Source: Adineta ricciae (Eukaryota; Rotifera; Eurotatoria; Adinetida; Adinetidae). Taken from it: a DNA stretch of 64,000 nt. Positions 1-12,696 of the stretch are shown piece after piece; the first letter of the stretch is position 1; every line of letters begins with the position of its first letter. The stretch lies in NCBI GenBank assembly GCA_905250025.1, contig CAJNOJ010000125.1, positions 223,016 through 287,015 on the forward strand. The letters are read 5' to 3'. A model generated the notes under the pieces. It was not told the DNA's origin. It did not search any database and saw only the letters and a program-made list of their open reading frames with translations. The position numbers and the translations under genes were made by a program.

Positions 1-3000
1 TTGCTTTAAAACAAAAAACTAAAGTTCAAAATGGCAAATATCAACAGATTGTATATTCGAATGAAGACATTTCAATCGAAGAAGTAATCTTATCTTTTTC
101 ACTTGCGAATTTGTCCTTTAGAGATCAATTAATTTAATTCATACATTTGTTCGATGACAGCTAAAGTGTAAGAATAACAAAGAAATATAGAAGATTTTTG
201 TCTTGCATAGTTATTCACGCCTACTCGAACACGAGAAAGTTGCGTCACATAGACAATTACCACTAAGAGGCGTTACTTTTTTTTTCTCTCTCTGTTTTTT
301 TTCTCCTTTGGATATGCAAGAGAGCAATAGTGTATACTCGAGACACGCACGATACATGTATCAAATAGGTTATATATTATTTTCGTCTTGTTCTTTTGCA
401 AGTGTTTATTACCAACATCAACGTCCGATGATCAATTACTATTGACAAATGAAAATTATTTTTCGTTCGAAGAAATCAAATCGTCTTGTGGTTCGGAATC
501 GTCACATAGTAATTATTTTTCGCCCAACTCGTCATTAGTTGATTTACAAACTATGGTACAAGAATTTGATGAAATAAATAATAACAATCATAATAATAAT
601 AATAATAATTCATTATTCAATGAAGGTAAATATCGCGGCTTGATTTCTTTTCTTTCAATGCTTTTCGTGTTGTATTTGTGCAATCTTCTGATCAAATAGC
701 AGAATAGGCAAAGAAGTAGTTTATATGCGGGTTCTTTTCTTCTTTCGAATGAAATAGGAATATAAAAGAAAAAAAAAAAGGAGAAACGAAAGCGAAAGGG
801 AAGAAAAGAACGAGGAGAGGCAGAACGTTCGTGCCTTGGATATGTTGAGATTATTTCGAAAGACAGGTAAACACACTCGTAGGTGATCAAAACATCAAAT
901 AATCAACTCGAATTAATTATTCTGATTTTATTTAAATAGATGGATCAACATCAATTGAACATGTTTCAAACAATACTAACGTCATTATAGGAGAAAAAGA
1001 TCATCCAAGCAATAATGACATTTGTACAGGATTAACTAATGAGCAAAGTACTATTAAGAGCAATGAACAAGTAGCATCTTCGTCATCATCGCCAACGATG
1101 GAGACAGCTGAGCAAATGACAATCAATATCAACGGGACAAAATATCGACGAGATAAAAAATTACAAGAACGGTGGACAATAACCACAAAAAATGAAACTC
1201 CTAATCAGAATCCGCCAGTAAACAAAGCAAATTTAGGTGTTGAATTTCCGCCCATCGCGGTTTTACGACGGAAATTCTCCACATTACCGGCGCCAACTAT
1301 TTTAAATCCGGTACCCATCAAACGTAAAGATAGTTCGACGATAAAATCTAAAGGACATTCATATAACACTGAAGTAAATAATCCTTCAGAAGATAATATT
1401 AACAAAGCAAATACCTCAAATCCTTCGATATCGTCAGAGATTCAGGTTAGTGTGCATCATGTTGTTGTCTTTAGTTGAGTGTGAAAATATTTTTTCGCTG
1501 TTTACTTTTAAACATAAAAGAGACGTTTATGTAATCGACGCGTTCAATTAACATAACAGAAGACATTCATTGAGATGTCGATGAGGTTTCTGTCATGAAT
1601 GGCATTCTTGATTATTCATATTCATTGAGCAAAACTATCATTTCGATTTTCAATTTCTTTCGTTTATGTTCAGTATGTAATTATCAGATAATTTAAACCC
1701 ATCGACTATATTCTCGAGTGGCGTGTTGCATTGATAAGATCTTATCATCGTTTCTTTTCTTTCTAAACTTCATCAAGTTTCATTCGATGAACAAAAAAAT
1801 CCCTTCGGATAACAATCAGTGTTGCTTGCATGATGAACTTCAATAGTTATTCTCACGTGATACACTACAAGGTTCTTTTCTAACAACAAGACAGCTTGTT
1901 GTATGAACTTCGAACGATAACTGAAGAACATTATCAGAAGTCGCATAAAATCATGTCATTAGCGTAACCGAGATATTGAGTTTTTGTTTGTGTAATGCTA
2001 TGTAGACAGACTGAAACTTGCTTGCTTGTCATTATCAAAATTGAACGGCTCCTTCGTTTATGTAATTGATACGTAATACGATTGTAAACGAGTGATTATA
2101 TGGTATAACTGTACTCTTTGAAATTTTTAGGAGATTCGGGCGACGCCAACGACACCGCCGATAATTCTGATCGAAGATGTACCGAAATCTGATCAACAGT
2201 CGAACGGTAAGTCATCTTTTCTATCGAATGCAGATCATATGAGAGCACGAACGAAGAGATATTCGTTTCATTATTCACAATTAAAATTTCATTGAGACGA
2301 GAAGAAAATGAGGTCAACAAAATTCTTTTTTATTACATCTACTTCATTTACTCACTTGTCTACCATGTGATGTATCATCAATTAAATAGTGGCTCATTTC
2401 ATAGATTGTTATCTAACACATTGATGACATCCTATCAAAATTTTAGTTTCTACTTTCATACATCGTTTTGTCTGGTCTACTGATGTCATTATTTCATTTA
2501 GATGCAGCATCATTAATAAATAATCAGGAGACAAAACATGATACTGATCATTCCATCGTCGTCGATCAGACAAACAATCCGATAACTACTCTCGAAATGA
2601 AGGAAGAATTAAGTCCTTCGTCGTCTTCACAGCATGGCAAAGAATCAACTGACATTAGTGGAAATCAACAGAAAACGACTTCTTCTGACATCGTCACGGA
2701 TTTATTTGCTTTGAACTCAACATTTTCCTCGTCATCTTCTTCTTCAACAACAAACACAGATGAGACAAAGACAAACGAGTTTTTATTAAAAGAAACTGTA
2801 GTAGAAGAAGAAGAAGAAGAAAAAGAGAAAAAAGAAGAAGAAAAAGCATATTATCACGGCGATAACATTGATGTAAAAGAAAAGAACAACACTACCGTTG
2901 AACGCAATTACCACGCGTCGGGAATGTTATTAATAAACGACGAACCAACGCAAACACTCTTGTTAGGGCAAGAGAAAAAAGAACAACACTCGACACCGTC

Positions 3001-6000
3001 ATTAACCGCAGAAGCTTGTAATCAGCAACGACCTCAAAATGATTGTTCGATGGAGATTTTATCAAGCGAGTTAGACACAATGATAAATGTTAATGTCGAA
3101 GATAATGAACAACGTTATAAAACAATCGAAATTGAAGAAATACCTGACGAAGAAGAAGAACAAGAAGTGCTCTTAGCACAGAACAATCTGTTGATTGAAC
3201 CAATTGATTACATTGTAACTGATGACGAACCGAGAAAATCAGCACAAAACAAGATTAAACCAACAGTAGTAGGACGCGATAATCCATTGGAATTCGATCC
3301 CGTCATTTCTTGTTATGAGAAAGTTCTCTCGAAAGTTGCTGAAACAATGGGCGATTCGACAAATACCACATTGTCGGACTCGTCTGTATCAGCTCCAACA
3401 GATCGCAATCGACGTGCGGAAGAAGATCCGATTGCACTACGTGCATTACAACGTTTTGAACAACGCATGAGTGCTGCTGTTGCAGCGAAGACAACCAGTG
3501 AAGAAATCGGTTCTACATCTACCCGGAGTAAATCTTCCTGGTCAGGTACATCTACAACCCCTCGAAAGTCAGTGGAAAACTTGTTTAAAAACAATCCACA
3601 ACTTCCTCCGACTTCCGTGCCATCGAATGAAGACGATTCACCAACAAAAACGTCACCTCGCCAACGCGATACATTCATTCGTCCACGAAAGTCAATGTTA
3701 GACGATGTTGGACTTAGTTTCAATAGAACGATGAATATCATCAATGCACCTACAGTCGATTCGTCTAAGGATAATCATGGTCAATGTGAAGAGCAACAAC
3801 AGCCGATGGATATATCAGAAGATGCCAATGATCGAGGTAAGTGTATGCAACAAACAGCTGGTTATAAAGGCTCTTAAAGCTGATAGGCACGTTTACATGA
3901 CCCATTTGAGTTGTCAGTGAGTGATAACAGCTATATTTCTATCTATTACCTCGTTCCTAACTACTTTTGTCATTTTTCTCTCTTGGCTTCTTTCACTCAT
4001 AATATGTACAGAATGTTGATTAGAGATCCAATGAACTTATTCAGGATTACATGAGCAGAAATTCTTTTGTGTGTCATATTGTGTAAAACACAAGCTAAAG
4101 AGAAAGAATGAATGAATTCATATGCGACAATTATGTTTATAAATCATTTTTGAAATATTCATCAAGGTTTGTGCCTTGTGTTCAACAATTGACCAATCAT
4201 CAACGCTCAGTTGTATAGATTGAAAAAAGATTTGTTTGACTATTCGAAAAAAGAAAGTGAGAGAGCATAAACGCGTGCATAACGAGCCTCAAAGCAATCG
4301 AAAAAGTTCATATTTGCTTTGTACGGTTGTGGTCTTTATCATGATTACAATGGCAGCAATCGAATAGTCTCTCGATTTCTTTCTCTCTCTCTTTCTGTCT
4401 TTCGTTTTTGATGAATAGAAACGAAGAGAGTAATAAGAAATCCTTAGCTACCATCACATCTACTGCTAAAGATGAAAATAATAAACATAATAAGAATGAG
4501 ATCGATGATTTCTTTTCTGCGGTTTTTTATGATTGTAATGTAGTTGAAAGATGAAAGAGTAGAAGTTCAAGGATGTTCAGATTAGGCTTCGTACATGAGT
4601 GAAATAATTGTATAATATAAAACAAAGCTGTTCTTCTACTATATTTTGATTTCAGTTATTACCAATGAGACGATGAAGGCAGTTGACTCAGACGATCACC
4701 AACAACAGGAATCAGAACCATCAGTTGCAATGGATCCATCAGCGACTATTGAAACCGGTTCAAATAATGAAGTAGAAGAGTCCAGTGTGTTACTCATACC
4801 TCCAATATTGGGGAACGTATCATCGAATGCGTCAATGACTGCAACAGTGGGACAAATGCCATCGGAGCAGCCGTCTCTTGTACCTTATCATCTTCAACTG
4901 GCAAGTCGGCCTCGCTTGAATACGCTTGAACGTTTCCGCGACTATCGTCAGAATTATGATGCAAATTCTGCCGCACCGCAACCACAACCACCACTATCCT
5001 ATCAGACTAACTACAATGTTAAACCAGAAGATCTTCAAGATCCAATTATTCGTCGCGCACTTGAGCGATTCGATGAAAAAAGTCGTTCATTAGCTCAATC
5101 AAAGCCAATGAATTACGATGACATTCAAGATCCAATCACACGACGTGCATTAATGAGACTCGAGACAAATTTAAAACGAACTGCACCCTCAAATCCTCCA
5201 CCCATTACTAATGAATCTAATGAAACATGGTACACAAATAGTTATACACTTGGTTCATTACAAACGAATAACGATAACCGTTCTGGCCGCTATCCTCCGT
5301 CATCGCTACCTCCAACCGGCAACCCGAAAACAATGCACACTTCTGTGCATCAACGCTTGTATTCAACATCATCCGATATGCCAGAAGTGCTCGCAGGTAA
5401 TATGAACTCGGGCAATGATCAAGAGATACCGATAGTTCGCGTTCCAACGCAACCAGTCTATGTCACATCCAATCAACAACCGATTAGTTTGCGTCAACGC
5501 TCACGTTCAGAAGATATGCTTTCATCAAGAGAAATGTCAATTGCTCAAGTGACAAATGTCGACGAAAACGATATATCTCAAATTCAGCGAAATCACTCAT
5601 CAAATCAACTTGCACCACAAGAAACACCAGTCGCAACCGAAGTGAATTCAAACGAAGAAGATCTCCAATTGCCACAAACGATTACGAAATCAATCGATCC
5701 ACGGTTTGTACGAACACAAGAAGCAGCTGTTAATTATGCGACACCGACGCAAAAGTATTCAGCCTATAGCTGCGAGTACACACGTCCGCATCGCACTCAG
5801 TCTGTCGAATCAACTCGACCGGAATTTTCTCCTCGAAACTTTGAACCACAACAGCAGTTTCTACCGGTAGCGGATAATCTCGTTCAATATCCAACTTCAT
5901 CGTCATCATCTGCATTTACACCTGTTCATCCTTCGACAAATAACTATTATCCTCAATCGCAACCATTGACTATGCCATCTTATAATTCAATGTACACATC

Positions 6001-8162
6001 AAATAATCCTCAACAAACACCTTATTCAGATGATCCAATGTAAGTTGAAATAGGATGCGTGACGAGTGAAAAAAAATAAAATAATATTCTCGGTTTACCT
6101 TTCAGTGTGCGACGGGCACTCGAACGATTCAATTCACAAATGCAAAATAGTATCATGAACACCTCGCAACATCAACATCAACCAAATTTCTTACCACGTC
6201 AGTTCTCTAGTGAATATCTACGTCACGGAGGTCACGAATCCTTTTACCCTCCTGAACCTCATCACTACGATTCCTATGTAAATTATAACCGTGCTATGCA
6301 ACCGCTAACCGGTGCTAACACAGGTTATCAATCAATCATTGGACGTCGTCGACAAATTCGTCATGATGACATTTACCATGATAATACAAACGTTGGAAGT
6401 GGTTATACAACTCCTCTCTTTGCTAATTCTCAGAATCCATACCCTTCTGTGAGTCCTTATGTGAACTACAACGACGAACCACCAGCAATTCCACCACGTT
6501 TACATCGTGATCTCTACCATGAACATCAAGAATATCAATCAGAAAATGTGAATACGAACAATAATAATAATAATAATAATAACAATAATAATAATTATAT
6601 CCACTATGGATATCCACCACCATCATCAACAAATGGATTTCGATCGACAAATCATCATTTGATGCCATCCGATTCGTTTCATCAATATCAAGAAGAAGAA
6701 TATTTACGCCATCGTGCTCAGTCAACATCGAGCACAACTTCATCCGATAGTATGAATCAAATTCGTTTAATACAACAACGATTACCACCCACATCTCCTC
6801 GAACAAATCCACAACAGAATAAAAAGAATTCACCTGATCACTCGCAAGCGCCATCAGGTTAGTAGCTGAGAAAGATTTTCCATTTGAATATCATGTCATC
6901 TATAGGTCGAACAACACCAAGCAATGGCAGTCAAACAGGCGATTCAGTATTTCAGCGTCTTTCTCATACAACAACGAAATCTTCCTTGTCCAAGTCAAGT
7001 TCTAATCTATGCGCAAATATACTAAACAAAACTATTCATTCGCCAGAACAACAGAATCAAATCAAATCAAGCCAGTTAAAAACTCATGAAATCGATCTCG
7101 ATGATTCAATAATAACAGAAAACAACCAAGTATCAGTCACATCACCAACAAATAATTTAAGTAAATGTCAACGTTCAAGATCGGTCGATGGTCGTGCACG
7201 ACTGAAAAGTGCACAAAACCGTATACAAAACGCCAATCGCCCAACGAATAACGATGACGATGATCATCATCACCCACCCTCGATCCCATCATCAAAATTT
7301 ACATCTGTTCAATCTCGTTACAATGCTCCACCACCACGTGTTCCATCAGCACCACGGTACACCCATTCGGATCGACCAGCCATAACGAAACGGTTACCTA
7401 ACGGACATCATCCGATCCACGCCAGGAATAGCAATGGAGTTCGAACACGGAGTAATCAGGGAAATTTAGTTGATACAGAAAATGATGAAAACTTAGCTAC
7501 TAATGATAATTATCAACCGAAAATTGTCGATAATAAAATACGACCATCCGCTTCAGGTCATCGATACGGTAATAATAATAGTATTCAAACATCGGCATCA
7601 ACGTCGTCTGTCACGGCTGCCATGTCTCGAACAAAAGCGCCTGTTTCCACATCAGCAAATCTGTATCGAAGGGATTTAAATGCATCTGGAACTGATTTAA
7701 ACAGGTCAGACGAAACATTTTGACGTTTGTCAAAATTTATTACATTTACTTTTCAGATCATCAAAACGTGTCGATGATCAACGACTTCTATCTCCTCCTA
7801 CTCAACGCCGACAGATCCCAGTATCTGTTTTTTCACCAGCAAAAAATGAAACGAAACGACCGGCACCCATTCAGTCTTCATCGACCACGCCAATCAATGA
7901 ACCCGTCTCAACTTGCAATGGTGAATCTCACGAAGAAGAAGAACAACAACAACCATCCCAATCGCCAACAGGCGACAGTAGTTATACTACATTAAACAAT
8001 GAAAATGAAATGAATAAGAAGATTTCAATCACAGGCACAAGTTTGAAATCATCAACAGAAAACATCTTGAGTGAACTTGCCTTTTCTAACGACAGACACG
8101 ACACAAGCAAAAAGATGAACGTTTTCGAACGACTCTTTCGTGGTCATAAAAAGAAAGTTTAG
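1..8162 (+). CDS. Large disordered protein with DPI-RALERF repeats (3' part of gene)
   Basis: I do not recognise this family. Exons that join in frame are <1-83, 403-625, 940-1445, 2131-2206, 2502-3836, 4656-6039, 6106-6857, 6906-7704 and 7757-8162 (TAG). The frame is open from the left edge, so the 5' end lies outside. The product is over 1,700 residues, mostly low complexity (Ser, Thr, Pro, Gln, Asn, with an acidic Glu/Lys block near 2800-2860 and poly-Asn near 577-610 and 6556-6597). Against this background a short motif recurs four times: DPIALRALQRFEQRM (about 3424), DPIIRRALERFDEK (about 5038), DPITRRALMRLE (about 5128) and DPIVRRALERFNSQM (split by the intron at 6040-6105). The C-terminus is basic (FERLFRGHKKKV). 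No signal peptide or membrane segment is visible. The motif looks like an amphipathic helix, so a scaffold or cytoskeletal adaptor is possible, but this is inference. Exon structure is well supported by splice phase. An AATAAA lies at 8521. Confidence 0.75.
577..610 (+). repeat. AAT/AAC trinucleotide run encoding poly-Asn
   Basis: A coding microsatellite of Asn codons (aataat/aacaat) lies in the second visible exon of the DPI-RALERF repeat gene. It gives an interrupted Asn tract and is likely length-polymorphic. Confidence 0.8.
6556..6597 (+). repeat. AAT/AAC trinucleotide run encoding poly-Asn
   Basis: A second coding Asn-codon microsatellite in the same gene, about 13 consecutive Asn codons. 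It is a low-complexity tract inside a disordered region. Confidence 0.85.
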
Positions 8163-10823
8163 TTTTCGATCCTTATCATTCATTCATTCTCTCTCTCTCT
8201 TACTCGTATAAAAACAATAATTCTATCAGTGCATTATTATCTCCGTCCCCGAGAATGACTGATAATTACTTTATATGCGCACGGGAATTATTCAACCGGT
8301 TGTAAAATACTTTGTTTCATAGGATGGATTTTCTCCTCGAAAAAGAAGTTCTTCTTTAGTTTGTTGCTTTTTTCTTGTTTATTTAGCCTTTGGAATTTCA
8401 TTTGCGTCTTTTCTCTCTCTCTCTCTCTCATGGTCAGGTTTTTTCTCATCATTCATTTCATCTTTGTGTTATTTTTGTATGTGAAAACAAAAGAGATGTC
8501 TTTTGATTGATATTTAGATTAATAAATAGATCGCATTGGACGGCTAGTGATTACATTTACCTTTCATCCTCTTTCCACACATTGAAAGTTAGAAGCGTTC
8601 TGATTAGCAGTTGAAACGTACAAGTTATTTTTATAAATCTATTCCATTCTTTGAAAATGCCATTATATTACTATTGCGTTGTTTCAACTGAAAAGAATTT
8701 TTATTAGTTAAATTTAGTTTCTACTCTCCACTAGAAACGTCTTGTTTGTTTCCGAGAATATCTTACCGAGAGACATTTTACTCTCAAGAATGACTTGACA
8801 AGTGCAATTAAACATAACTACACACTCTGCAGTCTGATCTAACGAGTGTTGAACATTTTATGGAACACAGAGACGTTCACTTTTCGAACTCGATATTCCG
8901 AGCCGGAAAGTATTTTAATCGAGCCAGCAAAACATTCGAATTGTTCTTCTCACGAAACATATATCAAATGATACAAATACTATCTGACCGCTGGGAAATT
9001 CTCGCACGTTCGTTGAAGAATGGCAATATACAATTCTGGAATAATTATGAGAATAACGACAACGATATTGTCAATAATTAAACCCTACAGACATACGGAG
9101 CTACGATCTTTTAGTTTTCATTTCCTCTAAAAGAAATTTGATTAATTACGATAGACGAAATCAATATTCGCCTATATTAAAAAAGAATGCTGGAAAACAG
9201 GAAAAATAGAACACTTCATTATGAAATTGAGACTCACTTTAGAAAGAGATTCATTGCAGCAAACATTCCCAACCAGTAAATTTGCACCGATATGTTTCAA
9301 ATAAATGATACCCACACACGCCGACCAAACTTCTAACAACTTCTTTCTTAATTAGAAAAAAAATGTTTTCAATAATAACACGCAGACTTTATTTATATCT
9401 TGGAATCTAAAGAGATTCCATTTTGTTTGTAATTATAAAATGTCATATTTGATTTTACTGACTTTTCAACCTATGTACGTATATCGTCGTTCTATTTTTC
9501 CATCTGAATTACTGTCAATCATGAATAATTTCATAGAAAAACTACGTATCGACGACAGGTTGAAGTATGCGTGTATGGATTAATATAGTGTTTAACATGC
9601 TGTGTTCTAAATGCTCTTCAGTACAAATCTACATATGCACACGGGTAAGAATGATCGATCAAGGTTCGAGGTACTTGATTCAAAAAGAAAAAGTGCATAT
9701 CAGTCTCGCTGATTTACTGAAAGATTTGTACGAAGACAATTTTGAATAGGTCAGGCACATTAACGTATTTTCCATTAAACAGCTGTTTTCTCTTTCTTTT
9801 TTTCCACATATGACCTCGATAATGCATATTACAATTGGATGCGTGACTTTTAGACGTGTATTATATATATATATATATATTCATCTCTCTCNGACGGAAC
9901 AGTGAGTTTCATTTGAATGATTTGAAACATTGACAAAAATTCTTTCGTAATGCTATTTTAGGTGTGTGTTCTCGATCTGCGAAAATAAAAAAAAACGATT
10001 GGAATGAACTTTGATTAAACGTTAGGTCAATGTATTGTTGTTTCTCTCTTTCTCTTTTCTTTCTTGTTCGTTTATATACAAAACGCGAAATACTCGTATT
10101 GTTGTTATCTGTTGTTTTTTTTTTCTACCATCATTATCATCATCATCATCATTACGATCATCCCTTCTTTCAACGACGATCTCACAGAAGGAAAAACTTC
10201 AAACTAAACATATGTTAATCTTTTTTCTGTCTCTCTCTTTCGCTCCTTTTTGTTCATCTCCTTGCACATGTGTATTTTTCTTCTCTTGTTTTTTTTTTCT
10301 TTTTCCCTGGATTCAGTCTATGTTGGACTTCTTCTTTCTCTCTCTCTTTCTTTCTTTCTTTTTTCGGAAAAACGTCAAAGCAGTGATATGTATGTGTGTG
10401 TGAGTGTCTGACTTTATTTCTCTCGGTTTTTACATGCACTTGTACGTGTGTGTGATGATGAGCTCGTGTTCCATTATAAATATTTCATACGGGCACACAG
10501 ATGATGACAAAGAGACAAAAAAAAGCAAAAGATGTGAACTTTGTAATTATGTTGTTTTCTTTTTTTTCTCTAAGAAATCGATTCGAGGAAGACAAACCTA
10601 TTGTGCAAATTTTCAAGCGAAATCTTGATCTAGTTGTTTCTTTCTTTCGTGAGAACAAATTCTTTGTATTACTATTCATCAGGTGAAATGATTTGCTAGT
10701 CAATAGCGTCGAAAAATAAGTTTTTTTTCTCGTATATTTTGTAAGAACTAAATGAGTAGAATACGAAAACATATTAAAGCATGATTTTACAAAATTTCGC
10801 TGAAGTTCATATAGTACCAGCTT
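8163..10823. other. 2.7-kb region without a supported gene
   Basis: It lies between the 3' ends of two convergent genes. It holds the presumed 3' UTR of the upstream gene (AATAAA at 8521), pyrimidine-rich CT/TTC stretches (about 8408-8430 and 10030-10370), a (TA)n run at 9861-9880 and one ambiguous base (N) at 9892. A 73-codon ATG frame at 8860-9081 has no recognisable similarity and is not called. No tRNA-like B box or transposon feature was seen. Confidence 0.6.
9861..9880. repeat. (TA)n microsatellite next to an unresolved base
   Basis: About ten TA units, followed by a CT-rich stretch with an N at 9892. The N marks a base the assembly could not resolve, either sequencing slippage or a site differing between haplotypes. 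Confidence 0.8.
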
Positions 10824-11792
10824 TCATGTGCACTTTTTCAGCTTTTCAGTCACTTCTGTTTTCATGGCACTATCAGCGTTTGTACATTTGTCGCTATCTA
10901 AGTTCTTCTTTGCTTCCAAGAATTTTTCTTTGGCGCCCTCACGATCGCCTTTGTCTAAAAGCGCATTACCCCAATCTATATTTGACTGAGCAACGTCGAT
11001 GGCCATTCGCGGTATTAAATGTGCAGCATCATCGTTACAAACAACGCGCACTTTAGAATATTTAGTTGCCCATGGTATGTGGTAGGAAAGATCGGAGCAA
11101 AACACATAAATGGCATAAACGTTCGGTAAATCATGCACTTTAGGTACAATGTCTTTTCCCAATGCACCTGATGCTACCAAAAACACTCGTCTCTTCGTAC
11201 ATTTTGTTCGAATATATTCCTCACAACGGTCGGTTTGACTTTCACACATTTCCCATTCAAATGTGCCAGTAATTTTTTCATAAATATCAAGCATTTCAAG
11301 AATTAAACCGAGAAGTGTAACAAATTTGAATCCTTTGAATTTATCTAAATCAGTGATCGGTTTCGGTGGCAATGGTCTTATTGGTGATCTATTCAATTTG
11401 TCGGTATATTCTTTAATTTGTTCTCGTGTGGCTTGTACTGTCGACGAAGTTGCAGAGGTGGCAGTGGTTGCAGGCTGTGCACTAGTTGCTGATGCAGTCT
11501 GAGGGACAGGTGCTGTTGTAGCCTGAGTGGCAGGTGTTGTTGTAGCCTGGGTGGTGGGTGTTGTTGTAGCCTGGGTGGTGGGTGTTGTTGTAGTCTGTGT
11601 GTTTGACTCTCGGACAGTCGGAGCGTTGTATTCTGATGCAGACATTTGTGGCCGTGGTGAATATCCAGCTGCAGTTGCAGCTGTAAACTGAGCCAGCTGA
11701 TGAGGCGATGCTATGGTAGGTGGCATTCGCTCCGGTTGTAATTTAATAGGACGTGGGCCACTGGGTTTTGGCGGATTTGATTGGTTTGACAT
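10824..11792 (-). CDS. Bdelloid-type orphan: Pro/Thr-rich N-terminus plus conserved C-terminal domain
   Basis: Single-exon gene of about 322 residues. The start is the ATG at 11792 (MSNQSNPPKPSG); the frame stays open upstream but has no better ATG. Residues 1-130 are disordered and Pro/Thr/Ala-rich, with an 8-residue repeat of the type TTTPTTQA encoded by a 24-bp minisatellite. The C-terminal half is globular: VFLVASGALGKDIVP, HDLPNVYAIYVFC, then a helical tail reading GNALLDKGDREGAKEKFLEA that resembles a single TPR-like hairpin. From memory, the pattern of hydrophobic strand, SG-LG, VP-HDLP, IY-FC recurs in many bdelloid proteins, often next to TPR or ADP-ribosyltransferase domains; I cannot verify this here. 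Function unknown. It is convergent with the gene ending at 8162 and divergent from the SR gene at 12697. Confidence 0.8.
   Translation of the reverse strand: MSNQSNPPKPSGPRPIKLQPERMPPTIASPHQLAQFTAATAAGYSPRPQMSASEYNAPTVRESNTQTTTTPTTQATTTPTTQATTTPATQATTAPVPQTASATSAQPATTATSATSSTVQATREQIKEYTDKLNRSPIRPLPPKPITDLDKFKGFKFVTLLGLILEMLDIYEKITGTFEWEMCESQTDRCEEYIRTKCTKRRVFLVASGALGKDIVPKVHDLPNVYAIYVFCSDLSYHIPWATKYSKVRVVCNDDAAHLIPRMAIDVAQSNIDWGNALLDKGDREGAKEKFLEAKKNLDSDKCTNADSAMKTEVTEKLKKCT
11497..11600 (-). repeat. 24-bp coding minisatellite
   Basis: About four copies of a 24-bp unit (core tgtagcctgggtggtgggtg on the + strand), encoding the octapeptide repeat TTTPTTQA in the Pro/Thr-rich part of the gene at 10824-11792. 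The inner copies are nearly identical, which suggests recent slippage or conversion. Confidence 0.85.
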
Positions 11793-12696
11793 GGTTTTTA
11801 CAATATTTGTGTAAAAGAAATTTCTACAATAGAAATACAAGAAGCAATAAATTGAATTTGTTCCTCTGCCCTTTTCTTTACGCGTGTTGCGATTGAGACA
11901 GTATATTATTTTTGTGCATTTTTGCTTTTGTAAGACTATGTTGGAAAAAACCCACTTACGGAAGGCAGTACAGAACGTAAAAATTATTTTTTCTCGAATT
12001 CAGTTTTAAAAACAAACGACAGAAAAAAATGGCAACCATACGTGTTCAACCTCAACAAATAAATAAAACTCTAGATTTATTTTTCAACCGATTTGCATGT
12101 ATGTACATAAAAAATACAAATGCAAACTAGAAAAAAAATCTCCATTAAATCATTTGCATTTTCTGTGAATAGTCGATTATTTGATCTCCATTGCCCATGA
12201 TATACCTACCTTCTTTAAATGCGGCTTGCTCTACATTTCTAGTAAAAAACATAATGATCGATTAAAATCTTTCGTATCAGTCGGAAAAACCGATTCTCGT
12301 CCCTATATGTTAGCCTTGCTCAATAGCACCAGCGCCATCTGTTGAGAAAGTTTTTACATTACTGGATCAAGAATTTACCTATCTCGATGAGTACCTTGAT
12401 GCATTTACGTTGTTTTATACCATGTTCGAATCAACGCCCTCTATTTTTTCTGTTCTCGAACAGGACTATGTGCGTTTTTAAATTTCAATATAATTACGTT
12501 CATTGAGGATCGAAATATTTATCGCGTTAGCTGTCGCTCTGTGTGGCGAATAGAACGCCAGCCAATGAAAAGACGAGTCTATTTTGTCATTCATTCTTTG
12601 AAAGAAAAAAAAACAAACAGCTTTGTATTACACGTCAATATTTTTTTTACTTCAAGTGCTGATAGTTAAGCGTACACGTTGGTGGTAAATTCCAAC
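11793..12696. other. Divergent intergenic region
   Basis: It separates the minus-strand orphan gene from the plus-strand SR gene and so should contain both promoters. Apart from the doubtful coding fragment at 12145-12440, only AT-rich sequence and short homopolymers are visible. No TATA box was convincingly placed. Confidence 0.5.
12145..12440 (-). pseudogene. Possible decayed coding fragment
   Basis: Two coding-looking stretches sit on the minus strand in an otherwise empty interval. The lower one (12252 to 12145) is a 35-codon ATG frame containing RNVEQAAFKEGRYIMGNGDQ and ending in TAA, with an AATAAA-like signal about 80 nt further on. The upper one (about 12440 to 12320) reads KCIKVLIEIDGAGAIEQG across a plausible 40-bp GT-AG intron, then stops. 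The two are separated by in-frame stops, no start codon is visible for the upper one, and the splice phases do not join them. A broken gene copy is the simplest reading, but chance is not excluded. Family not recognised. Confidence 0.3.

Noticed and set aside
3313-3744. 143-codon minus-strand frame opposite the DPI-RALERF gene
   Set aside because: Shadow of a long, in-phase plus-strand exon. The Ser/Asp-rich codon pattern on the sense strand explains the open antisense frame.
8860-9081. 73-codon ATG frame (MEHRDVHFSNSIF)
   Set aside because: No similarity, no splice sites that extend it, and composition like the surrounding non-coding DNA. Kept only as a remark in the gap entry.
10035-10403. 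122-codon frame rich in Phe, Leu and Ser resembling a membrane protein
   Set aside because: It is the translation of a CT/TTC-rich low-complexity stretch, not a real hydrophobic protein.
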